Of a stretch of 64,000 nucleotides of DNA, positions 34,421 through 45,790 are shown piece after piece. The notes under the pieces are model-generated. The model was not told the origin of the DNA, ran no database searches, and worked only from the letters and a program-made list of their open reading frames with translations. Within the stretch, counting starts at the first letter, position 1, and the number at the start of each line of letters is the position of its first letter. A program made the translations under genes and the position numbers. Origin of the DNA: Patiria miniata (Eukaryota; Echinodermata; Asteroidea; Valvatida; Asterinidae); NCBI RefSeq assembly GCF_015706575.1, contig NW_024037052.1:1736001-1800000 (forward strand), in the 5' to 3' direction.

Positions 34421-36338
34421 TTGCTGTTTCGGCTGTTTGAAATGACTCTGTGACATGTGATGACGACGCTACAAATTTCATCGATAACACAGACATGATG
34501 TCACTAAATATCAACACTATACACCAAGTACAACTGAATATAACCTTTAGTTCTCTATATTATAGGCCCCAGATAAGTTGTCCTTTTAAGCGAGGTCACA
34601 TGAAATGTGAATGCGTCATCACGACGTCACTCAAATTTACATCTATATTTTCCTTTTCCAAATAACTATTCAACCCGATCGGACCTGTACTGAAGAAGAT
34701 ATAGGGCTTTGAAATATGCGCCTTTAATGTGGCGTAACTTATAACGTCATCGTGACGCCGGAGAATCGTTGGGGACCATCTGCGGGTGTTAGTCTATGTG
34801 TGTAGGCCTACTACGTCTGAAGTCAATCGGATTTACAAAAGTGCCAAAGTGTATTAGTGGAACAAAAACGTGTACAAATCCAATGGAGAGAACACCACCT
34901 TTAACGTGATGTAACTTGGCACCTCGTCTGTTCTCAACAAAGTTGCATCTATTATAGCATTTATTGTTCATTCACCGGGCCTTTCATCAATCCAATCTCA
35001 AATAATTTTCGCCCAGCCCGGGTATCGCAGAAAAAATTGCTTTGAAATCTTTAGTTGTAGGCCTATACAGGGCGTCCTGAAAAAAAAATGGTGCATGTAA
35101 ACCCCTCCATTTTTGCTAATTTACAACCAGGATGTTTTACACCATCTTCAAGGTAATAGATTTAGCTTGAGAATACCGTTTGCTTTGAGATTGCTTTTGT
35201 AAATCCAAAGATATGTTTGAATAATGGCAAAGCCAAGATACCCATTTTGTGCCACTTTCTGTGAAGCAGTTAAATCAATATAGTACTAGTCTAAAACCAA
35301 ATCACAATACTGTTAGTGATTTTAACATTTTTAAGCAGAGTGTGCAATATTTATTTATATTTAATTAAATTCTTTCATTGAAGTTTTAAAGAAGTGAACC
35401 TGTGTGTACTGTTATATTGTTTCAACATAAGAACAAAACCCTATGTTGTCGTGTGAATGGAATGTTTGTCTTACACCCATAGGGATAATCTTATCAACAG
35501 AGCCATAAACTGGCATTGTCTGATCTTTAAAGCACTTGCTTCCTTCTTGGCAGATAGATTCTTTATAGCCCTAGAGAAGATATTTAGAAGGGATGACACC
35601 TACAATTCTTTTGGAAGGGTGTCTAATTTGCATAAATCGTTAATACTTGCCGTGAAATATATTTAATCCCATATGTTGGTATATCTTTATTTTTTTACTT
35701 TTTTTTTAAAGTATATTTAGTGAATTCTACTTACACATCCTTAGTTCAATAACATTTATTAAAGAAAATCAGAGACCGGATGATTATGAAGACATAATAA
35801 AGATCAAACATGGCTACCATTATACCTTAAGGTTGCGCGCATTTACCTCTTCCTCAGATATCATCAAGTAGTCTCGCTAAACGTCAGTATTGATGAACTT
35901 TAAATTCGCAAAGTTACTTACTGGCACAGTTGCCCTACCAAAAATAAATGGGAAATCATGTTTAAAAAAACGATAACATCTTGATATTTAGCCCAAAACT
36001 CAAGGGGGGGGGGGAGTGAGGTGTCCGTAAATTGGGCTAAAAATTAGGCGAAGGGTTGCCTAACGTGGAGTACTTAAAACGAGTTCAAGGAAATCCCCCA
36101 AAATAAGAGATTATTTTTGCTTACAATAATTATGTCTACGTCAACACGTTTTCTTACCAGTAATATTGGGAGTTTCCTTGAACTTGATGAAGTATCCGAC
36201 GTTAGGCAACCATTCACCCACTTTTTAGCCCAATTCACGGACACCTCATTTTTCCACGTTTTTCTTGGCTTATATCACAATGTAATCGTTGTTCACAATC
36301 ATGATTTTCCAGAAAAGTTTTAATAGGGTAACTGTGCC

Positions 36339-36772
36339 CAGGGGCGGATCCAGGAATTTCGCGGATGGGGGGGGGGGGGGGGGTCATCAGCCAAAAAATC
36401 TGTAAATGTACACAGGTTTTTTTTCTCCGGACACTTGGCCTCCGTAAAATCAAAAACTAAGGGGGGGGGGGGCCTGATACCATATTTCAATAGGGGGCGC
36501 TGTTCAAATTCGACGGGGAGGGGCGGTTTCGACTAAATTGAGCTAGATTAGATGGTGAGTAATTAACCCAATGAAACCTAGGCCTTACTGCAAAATGTTT
36601 GGCATAGTCCGCATCGCAACTGGCGCAACCGGCATGATAAGATCGATTTGCATAACACGATGTCACAGCTTTGGAATTGGGTTCATGCTTCTTACATTCA
36701 AAATGGCTGTCATCGACGTGACAGATGTTTTACGTGCATATGACCCCCCCCCCCCCTCTGAATCCGCGCCTG
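36339..36772. mobile_element. hAT-like MITE with G and C runs
   Basis: The ends are CAGGGGCGGATCCAG and (reverse) CAGGCGCGGATTCAG. Flanking TGTGCC occurs on both sides (before 36339 and at 36773-36778). The opposite arm of the inner inverted repeat (about 35930) reads straight through as CTGGCACAGTTGCCC, giving an empty site. It is non-coding. Confidence 0.6.
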
Positions 36773-37040
36773 TGTGCCAGTAAGCAACTTGGTGAATTTG
36801 AAGCTCATCAATACTAAGGTTTGGTAAAACTACTTGATGATATCTGGAAACAAGGTATAAATGCGCGCAACTTTAGGGTATAAGAGTAACCATTTTGGAT
36901 CGTTACTTTGTCCTCGTAATTATTCAGTCACTTATATGTTTTAGAAAATGTCATTGCAGTAAGGATGTGTAAGTAGAATCACCAAAATTTACTTTTCAAA
37001 AAAATAAAAAATAAATAAAAATATACCCAAATATGAGAAC

Positions 37041-37695
37041 AATATCGTCAGCAACACCACGAAGTAACACCCATGTACATACCAGTAAAAACTAGCAATC
37101 GGAGAAAACGGCAGCTAAAGTTGAACGTCTTCTAAACCAACACTTTGCGTCAACAGGACAGAGTATTTTCAGTTGGGTTTCTCGTTGTGGACACTTGATG
37201 AATTGAATGTATTAAATCTGCTGTTTTTTTCACCCGTTTGTGTATTAAATCAACAAGAAATAAGAGGAAAAAGGTGTGTGTTAGTTCCTAAAACCGAAAA
37301 GCTGCGAAACTGTACATTTTCGTTTTCACGAAGTAACACTCTTCAATGTAAATAACACGAGGAAAGTGCAACTTCAGGTCAGCGCGCGCGCTCATACAAG
37401 GAGGTTTTCTTCGTGAAAACGTTTTTGCTCACTTTTGAGCAGAGTGCGCGCCATGCATTGCAATCATGGTAAATGGAACTTGAGTGTTACTTCGTGAAAA
37501 CGAAAATTGTCACTCTTGCGCAAAAGTTGCCATGGATAATCAGCGTAATTATTAAAGTAAAGCTCTTGAAACTTTGAAACTTCGTGCAATGGTAGGCCTT
37601 GATGAATAATGTTTAAAAATCCAAAAAACTGAAAATCGAAAAAAATATGGTTTAACACGGTGGAGTGTTACTTCGTGGTGTCGGTGACGATATAT
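37041..37695. mobile_element. terminal-inverted-repeat element with subterminal repeats
   Basis: The ends are inverted copies of about 30 bp containing ACACCACGAAGTAACAC. Inside, a second inverted pair, CGTTTTCACGAAGTAACACTC at 37319-37339 and its complement near 37482-37502, may be a smaller related element. The opposite arm of the inner inverted repeat lacks it. Target duplication is unclear. Confidence 0.55.
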
Positions 37696-37984
37696 TTTAC
37701 GTCGGGTATTTACGATTTGTGCAAATTAGGCCCCCTTCCCAAATATTTCAGGTGTCACCCTTCTAAATATCTTCTCTAGGACTATAAGAGTCCATCTGCC
37801 AAGTTTGGTGCTTTGGACCAGTCGGTCACGATCTTGTCAAAAATTGGTCTAGGCCACCTGACTAGAAACACAATGGCGCAGGCAAAAGCCTACATGGAAA
37901 TTTAGAATAGGCCTAGATCAAGGTTTTTTTCTCCTTCGTTTACCTAAGTTTTAGAAAAGTGAAATAACGCAACACAAACCATAG

Positions 37985-38048
37985 GGGTGTCGGAACAACG
38001 GGGTGTTGGATCGTAGGGGTGTCGGAACATAGGGGTGTCGAAACATAT
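37985..38048 (+). repeat. 16-bp minisatellite, four units
   Basis: There are four units of the type GGGGTGTCGGAACATA next to the decayed LINE. The unit length and composition recall the repeats in the foldback ends at 15226-15305, so this may be one end of a decayed foldback element. Confidence 0.55.
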
Positions 38049-39440
38049 AGGCGTGTAACCGGTATCACTCCATCTGCTAGGTGGTATTCTGTCCACTGTT
38101 GGAGTGGCCCATGTGCATCCTTTGCACTTCCCGCATTTAACCTACAAGCGGCCAGGTCTCGGACCAAGATTGTAAGGCATGAAGGTCCTCCTGAAGAATG
38201 TTGCTGTCCTCTTCGCTGACTCTATGCGTGTCATCAGCAAACAACTTAACTTCTGAATCCACGTTATCAGGCGAGTCATACAGGACAAATAAAATCAGGC
38301 CTAGGACTGAGCCTATGGGCAATCCACTGCTCACAACGGTCCCAATTCAGTCTCGGCGTCTCTCACAGTAATTTGCTGCATCCTTCCGACAGGGACATTT
38401 CAATCCAACTCCATATTTTCTTTTCTACTCCATATGACTTCAGCTACAGTAGTTTCCTGTGTGGGGCGGAGTCAATGCCTTTGAGTAGTCGAGGTAGATC
38501 ATGTCTATGCCTCCTCCTCGTCAATCATTCTTCTGATATCTTCAAGGGTTTCTAACAGGTTGGTGAGACATGAGCGGCCTTTCATAAAACCATGTGATCT
38601 TTTGATGGTAGACCAAGATGTTTTTAACGTGATTGAAGACAATTTTTTTTGTATAATCGTTTTACATGTAGTTGATGTGAGGCTCATTGGTCTGTAGTTC
38701 CCTTAATACTTCTTTGAGCCTCTCTGGTAGATAGGACACAACGCGGGCATTTTTATTTTATTTTTTATTACTTCTGGTACTGAAACCATTAGGATTCCCG
38801 AATAGCGCCCTAGGCACTGTAAGCTCGAAAGCCTGAAGAAACCTGTAGTGAGAAGACAATGAGAAGAAATTACAGTTTTAGGTGGGAGGAAAAGCCCAGA
38901 AGTTTCTGGGAAAACCCACGGAATCAGCAGGGACTGAAACCCAATCCACATATTGGCCCGGCCGGGATTCGAACCCGGGTCACAGCGGTGGAAGGCGTGG
39001 AAAGTACCGCTACGCCAACCATTTCTCCATTCTCTTGGTTTACCTTCGTCAAGAGATAAATGATGTACAGTGGTTCGGCCATTTCATCAGCCGCATACTT
39101 AACGCGACAACACGTGGGGACGGATACCATCCAACCCCGGGATTAATTTGTCTACCCAATTAAAGTTCTTCAGTTGCTCTTTCATCCTCTACAGTGACTT
39201 GCAATCTGTTAGAATACTCCATGTCTGATAAGATCAGTCACGCCTCTTTCTGGATGCTCAGTAGCTCTGCTCTAAGCTTTCTGTTCTCTTCACTCTCCTT
39301 GAACGTTAGGTCCGGTGTGATGTGCACTTGTTCCAACCTTATTGCCACTTGCTTTCAGTAGCTTTGCTTATTTTAGTGATTGCTTCTTGGTGCTGCTACA
39401 GGCTAATATCTCTCAGCATCTTGGGCCTGGGTAATCTACT
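38045..39440 (-). pseudogene. decayed CR1-like LINE reverse transcriptase
   Basis: Minus-strand frames in order give ITPDLTF, PGLDGI (39130-39170), ADEMAEPLYIIYLL (about 39060-39100), CPIYQRGSKKY (about 38705-38740), ISLTSTTCK with GRSCLTNLLETLEDI (38505-38690), and GSVLGLILFVLYDSPDNV with FADDT (38190-38330). This is the order of non-LTR RT fingers and palm, with FADD as the catalytic motif. Stops and frameshifts break it, and a SINE is inserted between the fingers blocks. It is not functional. Confidence 0.75.
38745..39012 (-). mobile_element. tRNA-derived SINE inserted in the LINE
   Basis: On the minus strand it begins GAGAAATGGTTGGCGTAGCG with an A-box-like region. A perfect B box GGGTTCGAATCC in a strong stem CCCGGG...CCCGG follows. 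The body contains GTGGGTTTTCCCAG and CTTTTCCTCCCACC, and the tail is A-rich (AATAAAAAATAAAAT). It lies between two RT blocks of the LINE. Confidence 0.7.
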
Positions 39441-39584
39441 TTTCCCCCGCCAAATGAATGCCCTTTGGGGCTGGTTTCTTGAGTTTTGTTTCCAAAATAT
39501 GAAATGGCGGCCGAAGGTTGAATGAAACAACACATGTGTTTAAGGCCAGATAATAATTATTGATAGTAATACAAAAAAACGGGC

Positions 39585-39860
39585 TTGAGTCGATAGGGTC
39601 GCGATTTTGCACCGCAATGTTGTGGGTTCGAGACACCGTTTTGTATCCGATTTTATTTTTCTTTCTAATCTGAGGCTTCGGAGGATTTTTTTAAAAGGGA
39701 ATAAAAATCCCAATTTCATTACGTTCGAACTCAATTTTTCCCCCTAATTTCATATTTTCTTCTCATATTTTTAGAGAAGTAAAGTCCAAAACGCCATGGC
39801 GTATACCCCATGCGGATGTCGTTCGGAAAAAAAAAATTGGCGGCCAGCTATTCGCTCGTA
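39585..39860 (+). mobile_element. SINE-like copy in the spacer
   Basis: B box GGGTTCGAGACACC at about 39625 is followed by TCTAATCTGAGGCTTCGGAG and CCATGCGGATGTCGTTCGG. This is the same family as 34085-34420 and 41270-41575. Confidence 0.55.
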
Positions 39861-39898
39861 CCTACCGCCCTGCAAACAGGGCGGGAGGTACGAGCGAA
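39851..39898. repeat. strong hairpin, 22-bp stem
   Basis: TTCGCTCGTACC opens and GGTACGAGCGAA closes a stem with one mismatch and the loop CAAA. Closely related, less perfect forms occur at 4103-4145, about 57362-57400 and 57932-57968. Confidence 0.7.
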
Positions 39899-41269
39899 GG
39901 CCCGCTAGTCTAATTGGTGTGCCATTAGAGGGCGCACTATGCACCGTCCACTATCGATCACTAGGTCAATTTTTTATGTATGTGTCCTATTTTCGAGTAG
40001 TATAATAAGGGTATAAATGGCGCCACCAAAGTCAAAACAGTCCGTCTCCCCATTTAAAAAAAAAATGTTGGGCAACATTTTGGAAAAAATTCAAATTTCT
40101 AAAAAAAAAAAAATGAACAACATTTTGAGCCCCCCAGCCAAATCCTGGGTGCGCTACTATGTGCATGGTCAGCAAAGAAGAATGAAAGATGAAATTAGGC
40201 CCGTAATTTGCTCCAGTTTGCAATGGATTATGGAGCGTAGGCATCAAATGGCAATGGACTTCATGACAACTTTAACTGGGCGTGATTATCTTTGGGTTGA
40301 ATTTTCTCCCAAAAGTCATCAGTCAAATTACCCCTTAAAAATTGAACAAAAAATAAACTGACGAGATAAGGTTTATTTTGATGGGTGTCTCAAACACCGT
40401 AGAGAGTTATGGGCATTTTCCCCCCTGATCTCAAGTGGCCGTATTTGTCACTGAAGTCTATCGCAGTTTTTTGGCCGGTCGTTATCTGCAACATTTGGTC
40501 TACATATTAGGGGCTTCGCTCGTATCCCCTTGCAGCGCACCACTCCTGTTGAGGGCACTGGGCACTCTCTTATAAATTCCAGAGAGTGAATTTAATGAGG
40601 GCCTAGACGTTTTAGAGTAAAAATCACTCTCATTTAGGATTGAAATATAAAAAAGAACCACTCCCGGTCGAAGCGCGAGTGAAAATTCGATCTTTTCGAT
40701 TGAATGAACTTCACTCTCAAACGTCTAGTACCTAGTTTCCGACTGTGGGAGTGAATTTTCTCTCTTTTGAATTTAGAGAGTACGAGCAAACATTAGGGCC
40801 ACCAACTGTCGAGTAGGACGCTCCTACTACCTGCTCAGTATACACGAGGTTGAAAACAAAGTTAAAGTATGCCCTGGGGATGACGTTGGGGAACCCAATT
40901 TGACCATCACGTGATCTGTTGTCTTTGATGATCACCCTATATATCTTCTAAAGTACAAATCCGATTGGGTTGAATCATTATTTGGAAAAGAATATATAGA
41001 TGTAAATTTGAGTGACGTCGTGATGACGTAATCGAATTTCATGTGACCTCGCTTAAAAGGACAACTTAACTGGGCCTATAATATAGAGAACTATAAAGGT
41101 TCGATTCAGTTGTACTTGGTGTATAGTATTGATATTTAGTGACATCATGACTGTGGTATCGATGAAATTTGAAGCGTCATCATCACATGTCACAGAGTCA
41201 TTTCAAACAGCCGAAACAGCAATATTCGTCCACAAACACAATTCTGGTTTATTCGAGTTTAAACCACAT

Positions 41270-41575
41270 ATCCCCTCCCTTGCCTGGCCGGCGATTTTTC
41301 CCCAAAACGACATCCGTTTGGGTGTACGCTATGATGTTATGGACTTTGCTACTCTTAAAACATGAAAAAAAAATTAAAATTAGAAGAATAAAAATGAATT
41401 CGAACGTAATGAAATTCGGACTTTATTTCCCTTTGAAAAAAATCCTCCAAAGCCTCAGATTAGAAAAGACAAAAAATCGGGTTAAAATGGTGATCCGAAC
41501 CCATACCGCGGGCATTCCTCGTGGTACAAAATCACGATCCTTTGCAACTGAGCTATCGCACTGCTCGACAAATTC
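41270..41575 (-). mobile_element. tRNA-derived SINE, inner right arm copy
   Basis: On the minus strand, the A box GATAGCTCAGTTG and the B box GGGTTCGGATCACC are both present with suitable spacing. The family body ends in the CGGATGTCGTTTTGGGG block. This is the best preserved of the three family members and shows what the left copy has lost. Confidence 0.65.
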
Positions 41576-41738
41576 TGGAAATTCATGGTAATACCTGCGT
41601 GCGTATCATAAAAGTATCGTACACGGCGCTCAACAACCATGTACATGTAATGCGGATGTCGTATGGGAAAAAATTCGCGCCCGGCCGGACCGCGATATTA
41701 TATTTAATCAGAGTATCCAGAGTATTTCTTTGTGATTA

Positions 41739-42046
41739 CGCGCCTATCATATGTTCCCCCCCTCCCCCCCCCAGCCCCAGGTCCGATGTCGGGATTTGGT
41801 CACGTTTTTAATGCCCCATTGTGGGGATTTTGGTCACTCAAATTATATTGTTACCATTGGCGCACTACACGGAAATGCATTTACTAGTGCGCCCCACGTA
41901 TTTATGTCGAGGCATGGTCGGGGATTGTCACTTAAATTTTGCCCGAGGGGTGGGGATTTTGTCACTTCAAAAGTGACAATCCCCACGTCTTGGGTGGGGC
42001 AGCCCGGGGGGGGGGGGAGGGGTGGGGGAAACAATTGATAGGCGCA
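41739..42046. mobile_element. Harbinger-like MITE, right arm only
   Basis: It starts CGCGCCTATCA and ends TTGATAGGCGCA between TTA duplications (41736-41738 and 42047-42049). The left arm at about 33920 reads GATATAATCACAAAG, an empty site. Same family as 31780-32085. Confidence 0.75.
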
Positions 42047-42939
42047 TTATATTCATTCCCAGAATTCAGTCTTCCAAACGGTAAGTTAACCCTCCCCTTC
42101 AAGATTTTTTTTAATTGGAACCTGGACCTAACGTTTTTTTGTACCACCCGAGTACCATTATTTCCGTTCCGAGTGTCCAGCCTATCCTAAAATATGAATC
42201 CTCCTTCTAGGCATTTTTTTTTCTCACCGGAGCCTGCGCCAGATGAGTTTTATTATAGTTATTTTATTTGATACTATAGTTATATACCCCCGCCTCCCCC
42301 CCCCCCCCCGGACTGGAATGTCCAGTTTTGTTTCGTCCAGGCACGCATTGGTTACGTTTTGCGAAATCTCCTTGCAGATGTAAAGTTACATTCCATCAAC
42401 AATTGTAAAGTAAAACATATTCATTTCATGTTTTGTTTTGTCTTTTTAAAGACGCGTATCGAGATGCTGTGATCGGGTAGCACAGTACAAGATATGTCAA
42501 TTGTCTGACTACACACGCGGTACAGTTGATACTCTGAATAATAAGCAATTGGTTCCATTGTTTCCTTCCCAGCTGCATAGCGTTTCCTGCTGAGACCTGT
42601 TCCCGAGTTTCGCCGCCATAGGTTTCTCCGTGTTCGTGTGCAGTATTTTTATCTTGAATTTGATATTAATGTAACCTTGCTCTTTCATTATTCCCGGTGT
42701 AATGATTGCTAATATTCTTGCCGGTAAGTTTTTGTCGTAATTAGATGCTTTTGTTGATGTTTTAGTTGGTCTTTGACAAACAACCTGGACGAATACGGCA
42801 CTCCACATCGCGGGAAACGCCATCTTGGATTTGAAAATTAAATCAATCACCTACACATGTGTTTATCCCCTCGACCTATTGGAAGGATTTTACAGTCATG
42901 ATTATCCTCATATATTCTGAATGGTAAACTAAGGATTGA

Positions 42940-44514
42940 CTTACTTGACTTACTTGACTTAATGCTGTCCTCCCTTGGCTTCTGTAAGAATCCTTGGAGC
43001 TAGCAGCCGCTTCACTATGAAGGACCATTCCCTTCTGTTTACCACCAGACCAGGCGCGGTTCTAGAACCAATATTTGGGGGGGGGGGGGGGGGGGGGCTA
43101 GCAGGTGGATCCAGAATTTGTTCAGGGAGGCGTGCTGAAATGTAGACCGGTTATTTTCTCTCCCACGCCTCCGAAAATCAATAGGGGGGGGGGGGGGGTG
43201 GGGGGGGGGTGGGGGGGCTCATGCCATATTTTCAATGGGGAGCGCCAATAAATCCTAAAATCATTCACACTATATTAACTACAAATGCACCCTTGTCACG
43301 ACTATTTCTTTAGGGGGAGACCGTTCGCATATACATCACAATCCTTCTTTTTGCTATAATGCTATTTCTTTTTACGGAATTTATTTTTGAGGGGCTTGAC
43401 ACAATTTTTTTTGGTGGGGGAAAGCCCCCCCCACCCCCCAGCCCCCCCCCCCCCCCCCCCCGTAGAACCGCGCCTGAACCAGACGTCTCGCTGCACATAC
43501 AGTTGGTATCCCAATTTGATATTGTCTAACCAACGTTTAGGGGGTCTACCTCTGGGTCGGTGACCTTGGATCCTTCCCTCAACTGCTAGCTTACGAAATA
43601 TGTCGTGTGTCAACCTGATGATATGTCCAAAGTAGGACAGTTATTTGGCTTGGATCTTGTCTACTATGGTGGTCTGGGAGTTTTTTTTTTTCTCTGATGT
43701 TAGTATTTCTTATCTTGTCCCTTCTGGAAACGCCCATGATTCTTCTCAAGCATGACATTTCGGACACCAGTAGTCTGTGTTCATCTTTTTTCTTCAGGGT
43801 CCAAGACTCAGAGCCATATGTTGCAATTGATAAGATGAGTACTCTGTAGAGCTCCATTTTTGTGCTGGTGTTATTTCTTTGGGTTTCCAAATTGATGTCA
43901 GTTTTTGCATTCCTCCCATTGCTAGGCCAATTCTCCGTTTTATGTCGTCCGAGCTTGTGGAATTGTCGGATATGACACCACCAAGATAAGTGAAGGTTTG
44001 TACCTGGTTTAGCTTCTTACTTCCGATGCAGATTGATATATCATGTCTTTGTCTGCCAATCACTTGGACTTCAGATTTGCCGATGTTGATTGTCAGGCCA
44101 AACTGCTTGCTCACCATGTGGACTTTGGATACAAGAGTTTGCAGATCTTCTTTGGAATCAGCCATTACGACAATGTCGTCGGCATAGCGAAAATTGTTGA
44201 TAATGAGACCCTGTAAATTGAAACCGATGTCCACATCATTTATTGCCAAGTTGATGACGACTTCCAGTAGAATGTTAAATAACTGGGGCGATAGGATACA
44301 TCCTTGTCTTACTCCTGTTAGAGTCTCGAACCACTGTGTTGTGTTGTTGTCGACTCTCACTGCGCTTTTCGAAGTCTTGTAGAGAGCCTGTAGGAGACAA
44401 TCTTGCGTGGGTACCCTAGGTGTTTCATGGCTGTCCATAGTCCTTCCTGCCAAACAGGTTTACAAGGGGTCTACAGGTTTACATGGGATTATACAGGTTT
44501 ACAAGGGGTTGGGG
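42940..44514 (-). mobile_element. 5'-truncated LINE with 13-bp target duplication, right arm only
   Basis: The 13-mer AACTAAGGATTGA flanks it at 42927-42939 and 44515-44527. The left arm has the site once (AACTAAGGATCGA, rc, about 33066-33080). Minus-strand frames give GVRQGCILSPQLFN, the catalytic FRYADDIV, FTYLGGVI, YGSESWTLKK and RPRGRPPKRWLDNI: RT palm, thumb and C-terminal region of a non-LTR element. Two frameshifts are present. The 3' end is a short AAGTCAAGT repeat rather than poly(A). The clade is uncertain (RTE-like is possible). Three 20-bp-scale copies around ACAGGTTTACA lie at its 5' end (44455-44514). Confidence 0.9.
43051..43476. mobile_element. hAT-like MITE nested in the LINE (K family)
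   Basis: The ends are CAGGCGCGGTTCTA in inverted orientation, with 8-bp near-duplicates CACCAGAC and AACCAGAC on each side. The interior has very long G and C runs and blocks shared with 53123-53492 (CCTCCGAAAATCAATAGG, AGGGGGAGACC). It interrupts the C-terminal coding part of the LINE. Confidence 0.75.
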
Positions 44515-44560
44515 AACTAAGGATTGAGGAAAGAATATTGCAACCTGTCGCCACTTCAGC

Positions 44561-44834
44561 CATGGGCGTCGCCAGGATTTTTCTAGAGGGGGGCAAAACA
44601 ATATTTTTGCCAAAAAATGCTTGTATTTCTCAACACATTCTCGATTTATCAGTTTTAGAGGGGGGCAGGGACATTTTGCCCCCCCCCACTCATTAAATTT
44701 ACACCACTTTGTCTTCGCGCCTCTTTTTTCTTTCTTTTTTCTCTTTTTTTTTCTTCCTTTTTTTTTTTTTTTTTGGATTTTCCAGGGGGGGGGGGCAAGT
44801 GCCCCCTTGCCCCCCCCCCCTCGCGACGCCCATG
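44561..44834. mobile_element. hAT-like MITE, right arm only
   Basis: The ends are CATGGGCGTCGCCAGG and GCGACGCCCATG, with an 8-bp duplication ACTTCAGC / ATTTCAGC (44553-44560, 44835-44842). The left arm reads CACTTCAGCGGCTG (rc) without the insert, near 33028. It contains a pyrimidine-rich tract and C runs. Confidence 0.8.
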
Positions 44835-45790
44835 ATTTCAGCAGCTGTGTACAAAATCTATGGAAAGTGAAGAACATTTTCTAAGTATTTCCTAACAAAA
44901 TTGGAAAATATTTCTCAGTCCGAGATTCATGTCTTATCACCATTTTTTTTCAATGGCTGATCTTCATTGAGATGATGAAGAACCAGTAAAAAAAAAAATC
45001 GACATTATTTTTGTAGGTAAAGTGTAATTTAATTTAAAGTCCGAACATTGCTTGGGAACGAATGTGCACTTCTTTTCGGTGTGCACAAAGTCTATGGAAA
45101 GCTGCTTTTCAAAGCATTTTCTCAATTTCAGATTTATTTTCAACATTTTTGAAATGACCGACGTTTATTGAGATAATATACTTTATAATGACAAAGGTGG
45201 TGTCGGGATGCAATATTCTTTCCATGGAGATGGATAATGATAATGTACACTTCGTGTAGACCCCCCCCCCCCTTATGTGGGTTTTACACCGTGTGCAGTT
45301 TTGAGGATATCACTGGGCATTTTTGTACTGTTAGGAAACAAAGTCTTGTCGTCGCATTTTCCCCTATTTTTGATTTTTTTGGGGTCAGTGAGTTTTCAAG
45401 TTATGGTAGGAGCTTCTATGTGTCACTTGGTGGCCAGTCTGTCAGTCACCGAAAATTGACCAAAATTATGCATGGTGTTCCATGTGTGCTATCGGCGTCG
45501 CAGTTTTAAGCTCTGGCCGGGGTCATTTGGATAAAAATGTTGCAATCTGACGCCACTTTTTTCTTCACATATCATCTCAATGAAGGTCATTCATTGCAAA
45601 TATGAAGTTAAGACACGAATTAGGGACTGAGAAATAGTTCCAATTTTGTTAGAAAATACTCAGATTTTTTTTTGATTCTCTAGACCTTGTACACAATCGC
45701 CGAAGTGGCGTGAGGTTTGAAGATTTTATCCAAATACATGTACTTTTTTTTTTGGGGGGGGGAGGGGGTCATACTAAGACTCAACTGTAA

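Larger units (their letters stand above)
30674..34708 (+). repeat. inner left arm of giant inverted repeat
   Basis: It pairs with the reverse complement of 40935-47049, from CTTGTGCCTCAACC at the outer end to GAAGATATAGGG at the inner end. By eye it is more diverged than the outer-arm exons. It holds a Harbinger-like MITE (31780-32085), a SINE (about 34085-34420) and empty sites for three right-arm insertions: near 33028 and 33066-33080 for the elements at 44561 and 42940, and near 33920 for the MITE at 41739. A 93-codon frame at 33150-33431 is partly conserved but unrecognised. Confidence 0.88.
35500..37830. repeat. inner, older inverted repeat within the spacer
   Basis: Blocks pair about a centre near 36130: 35530-35605 with about 37745-37815 (AGAAGATATTTAGAAGGG), 35680-35730 with about 36965-37035, 35760-35960 with about 36775-36950 (ATATCATCAAGTAGT), and 36020-36095 with 36170-36245. 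The right arm is longer because of insertions at 36339-36772 and 37041-37695. Divergence is visibly higher than between the giant arms. Confidence 0.75.
34709..40934. other. spacer at the centre of the giant inverted repeat
   Basis: No pairing between the two sides continues here. The spacer contains a smaller inverted repeat (35500-37830), a decayed LINE (38045-39440) interrupted by a SINE, another SINE-like copy, a strong hairpin, and at 39900-40934 sequence without recognised genes. Around 40560-40800 several short inverted copies of GAGAGTGAA suggest another small foldback element. Confidence 0.7.

Noticed and set aside
38945..39012. A tRNA gene on the minus strand (strong B box)
   Set aside because: No proper acceptor stem; it is continuous with a SINE body and an A-rich tail, so it is a SINE head.
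40017..40361. 114-codon open frame in the spacer
   Set aside because: Low-complexity lysine-rich start from A runs, no counterpart and no domain.
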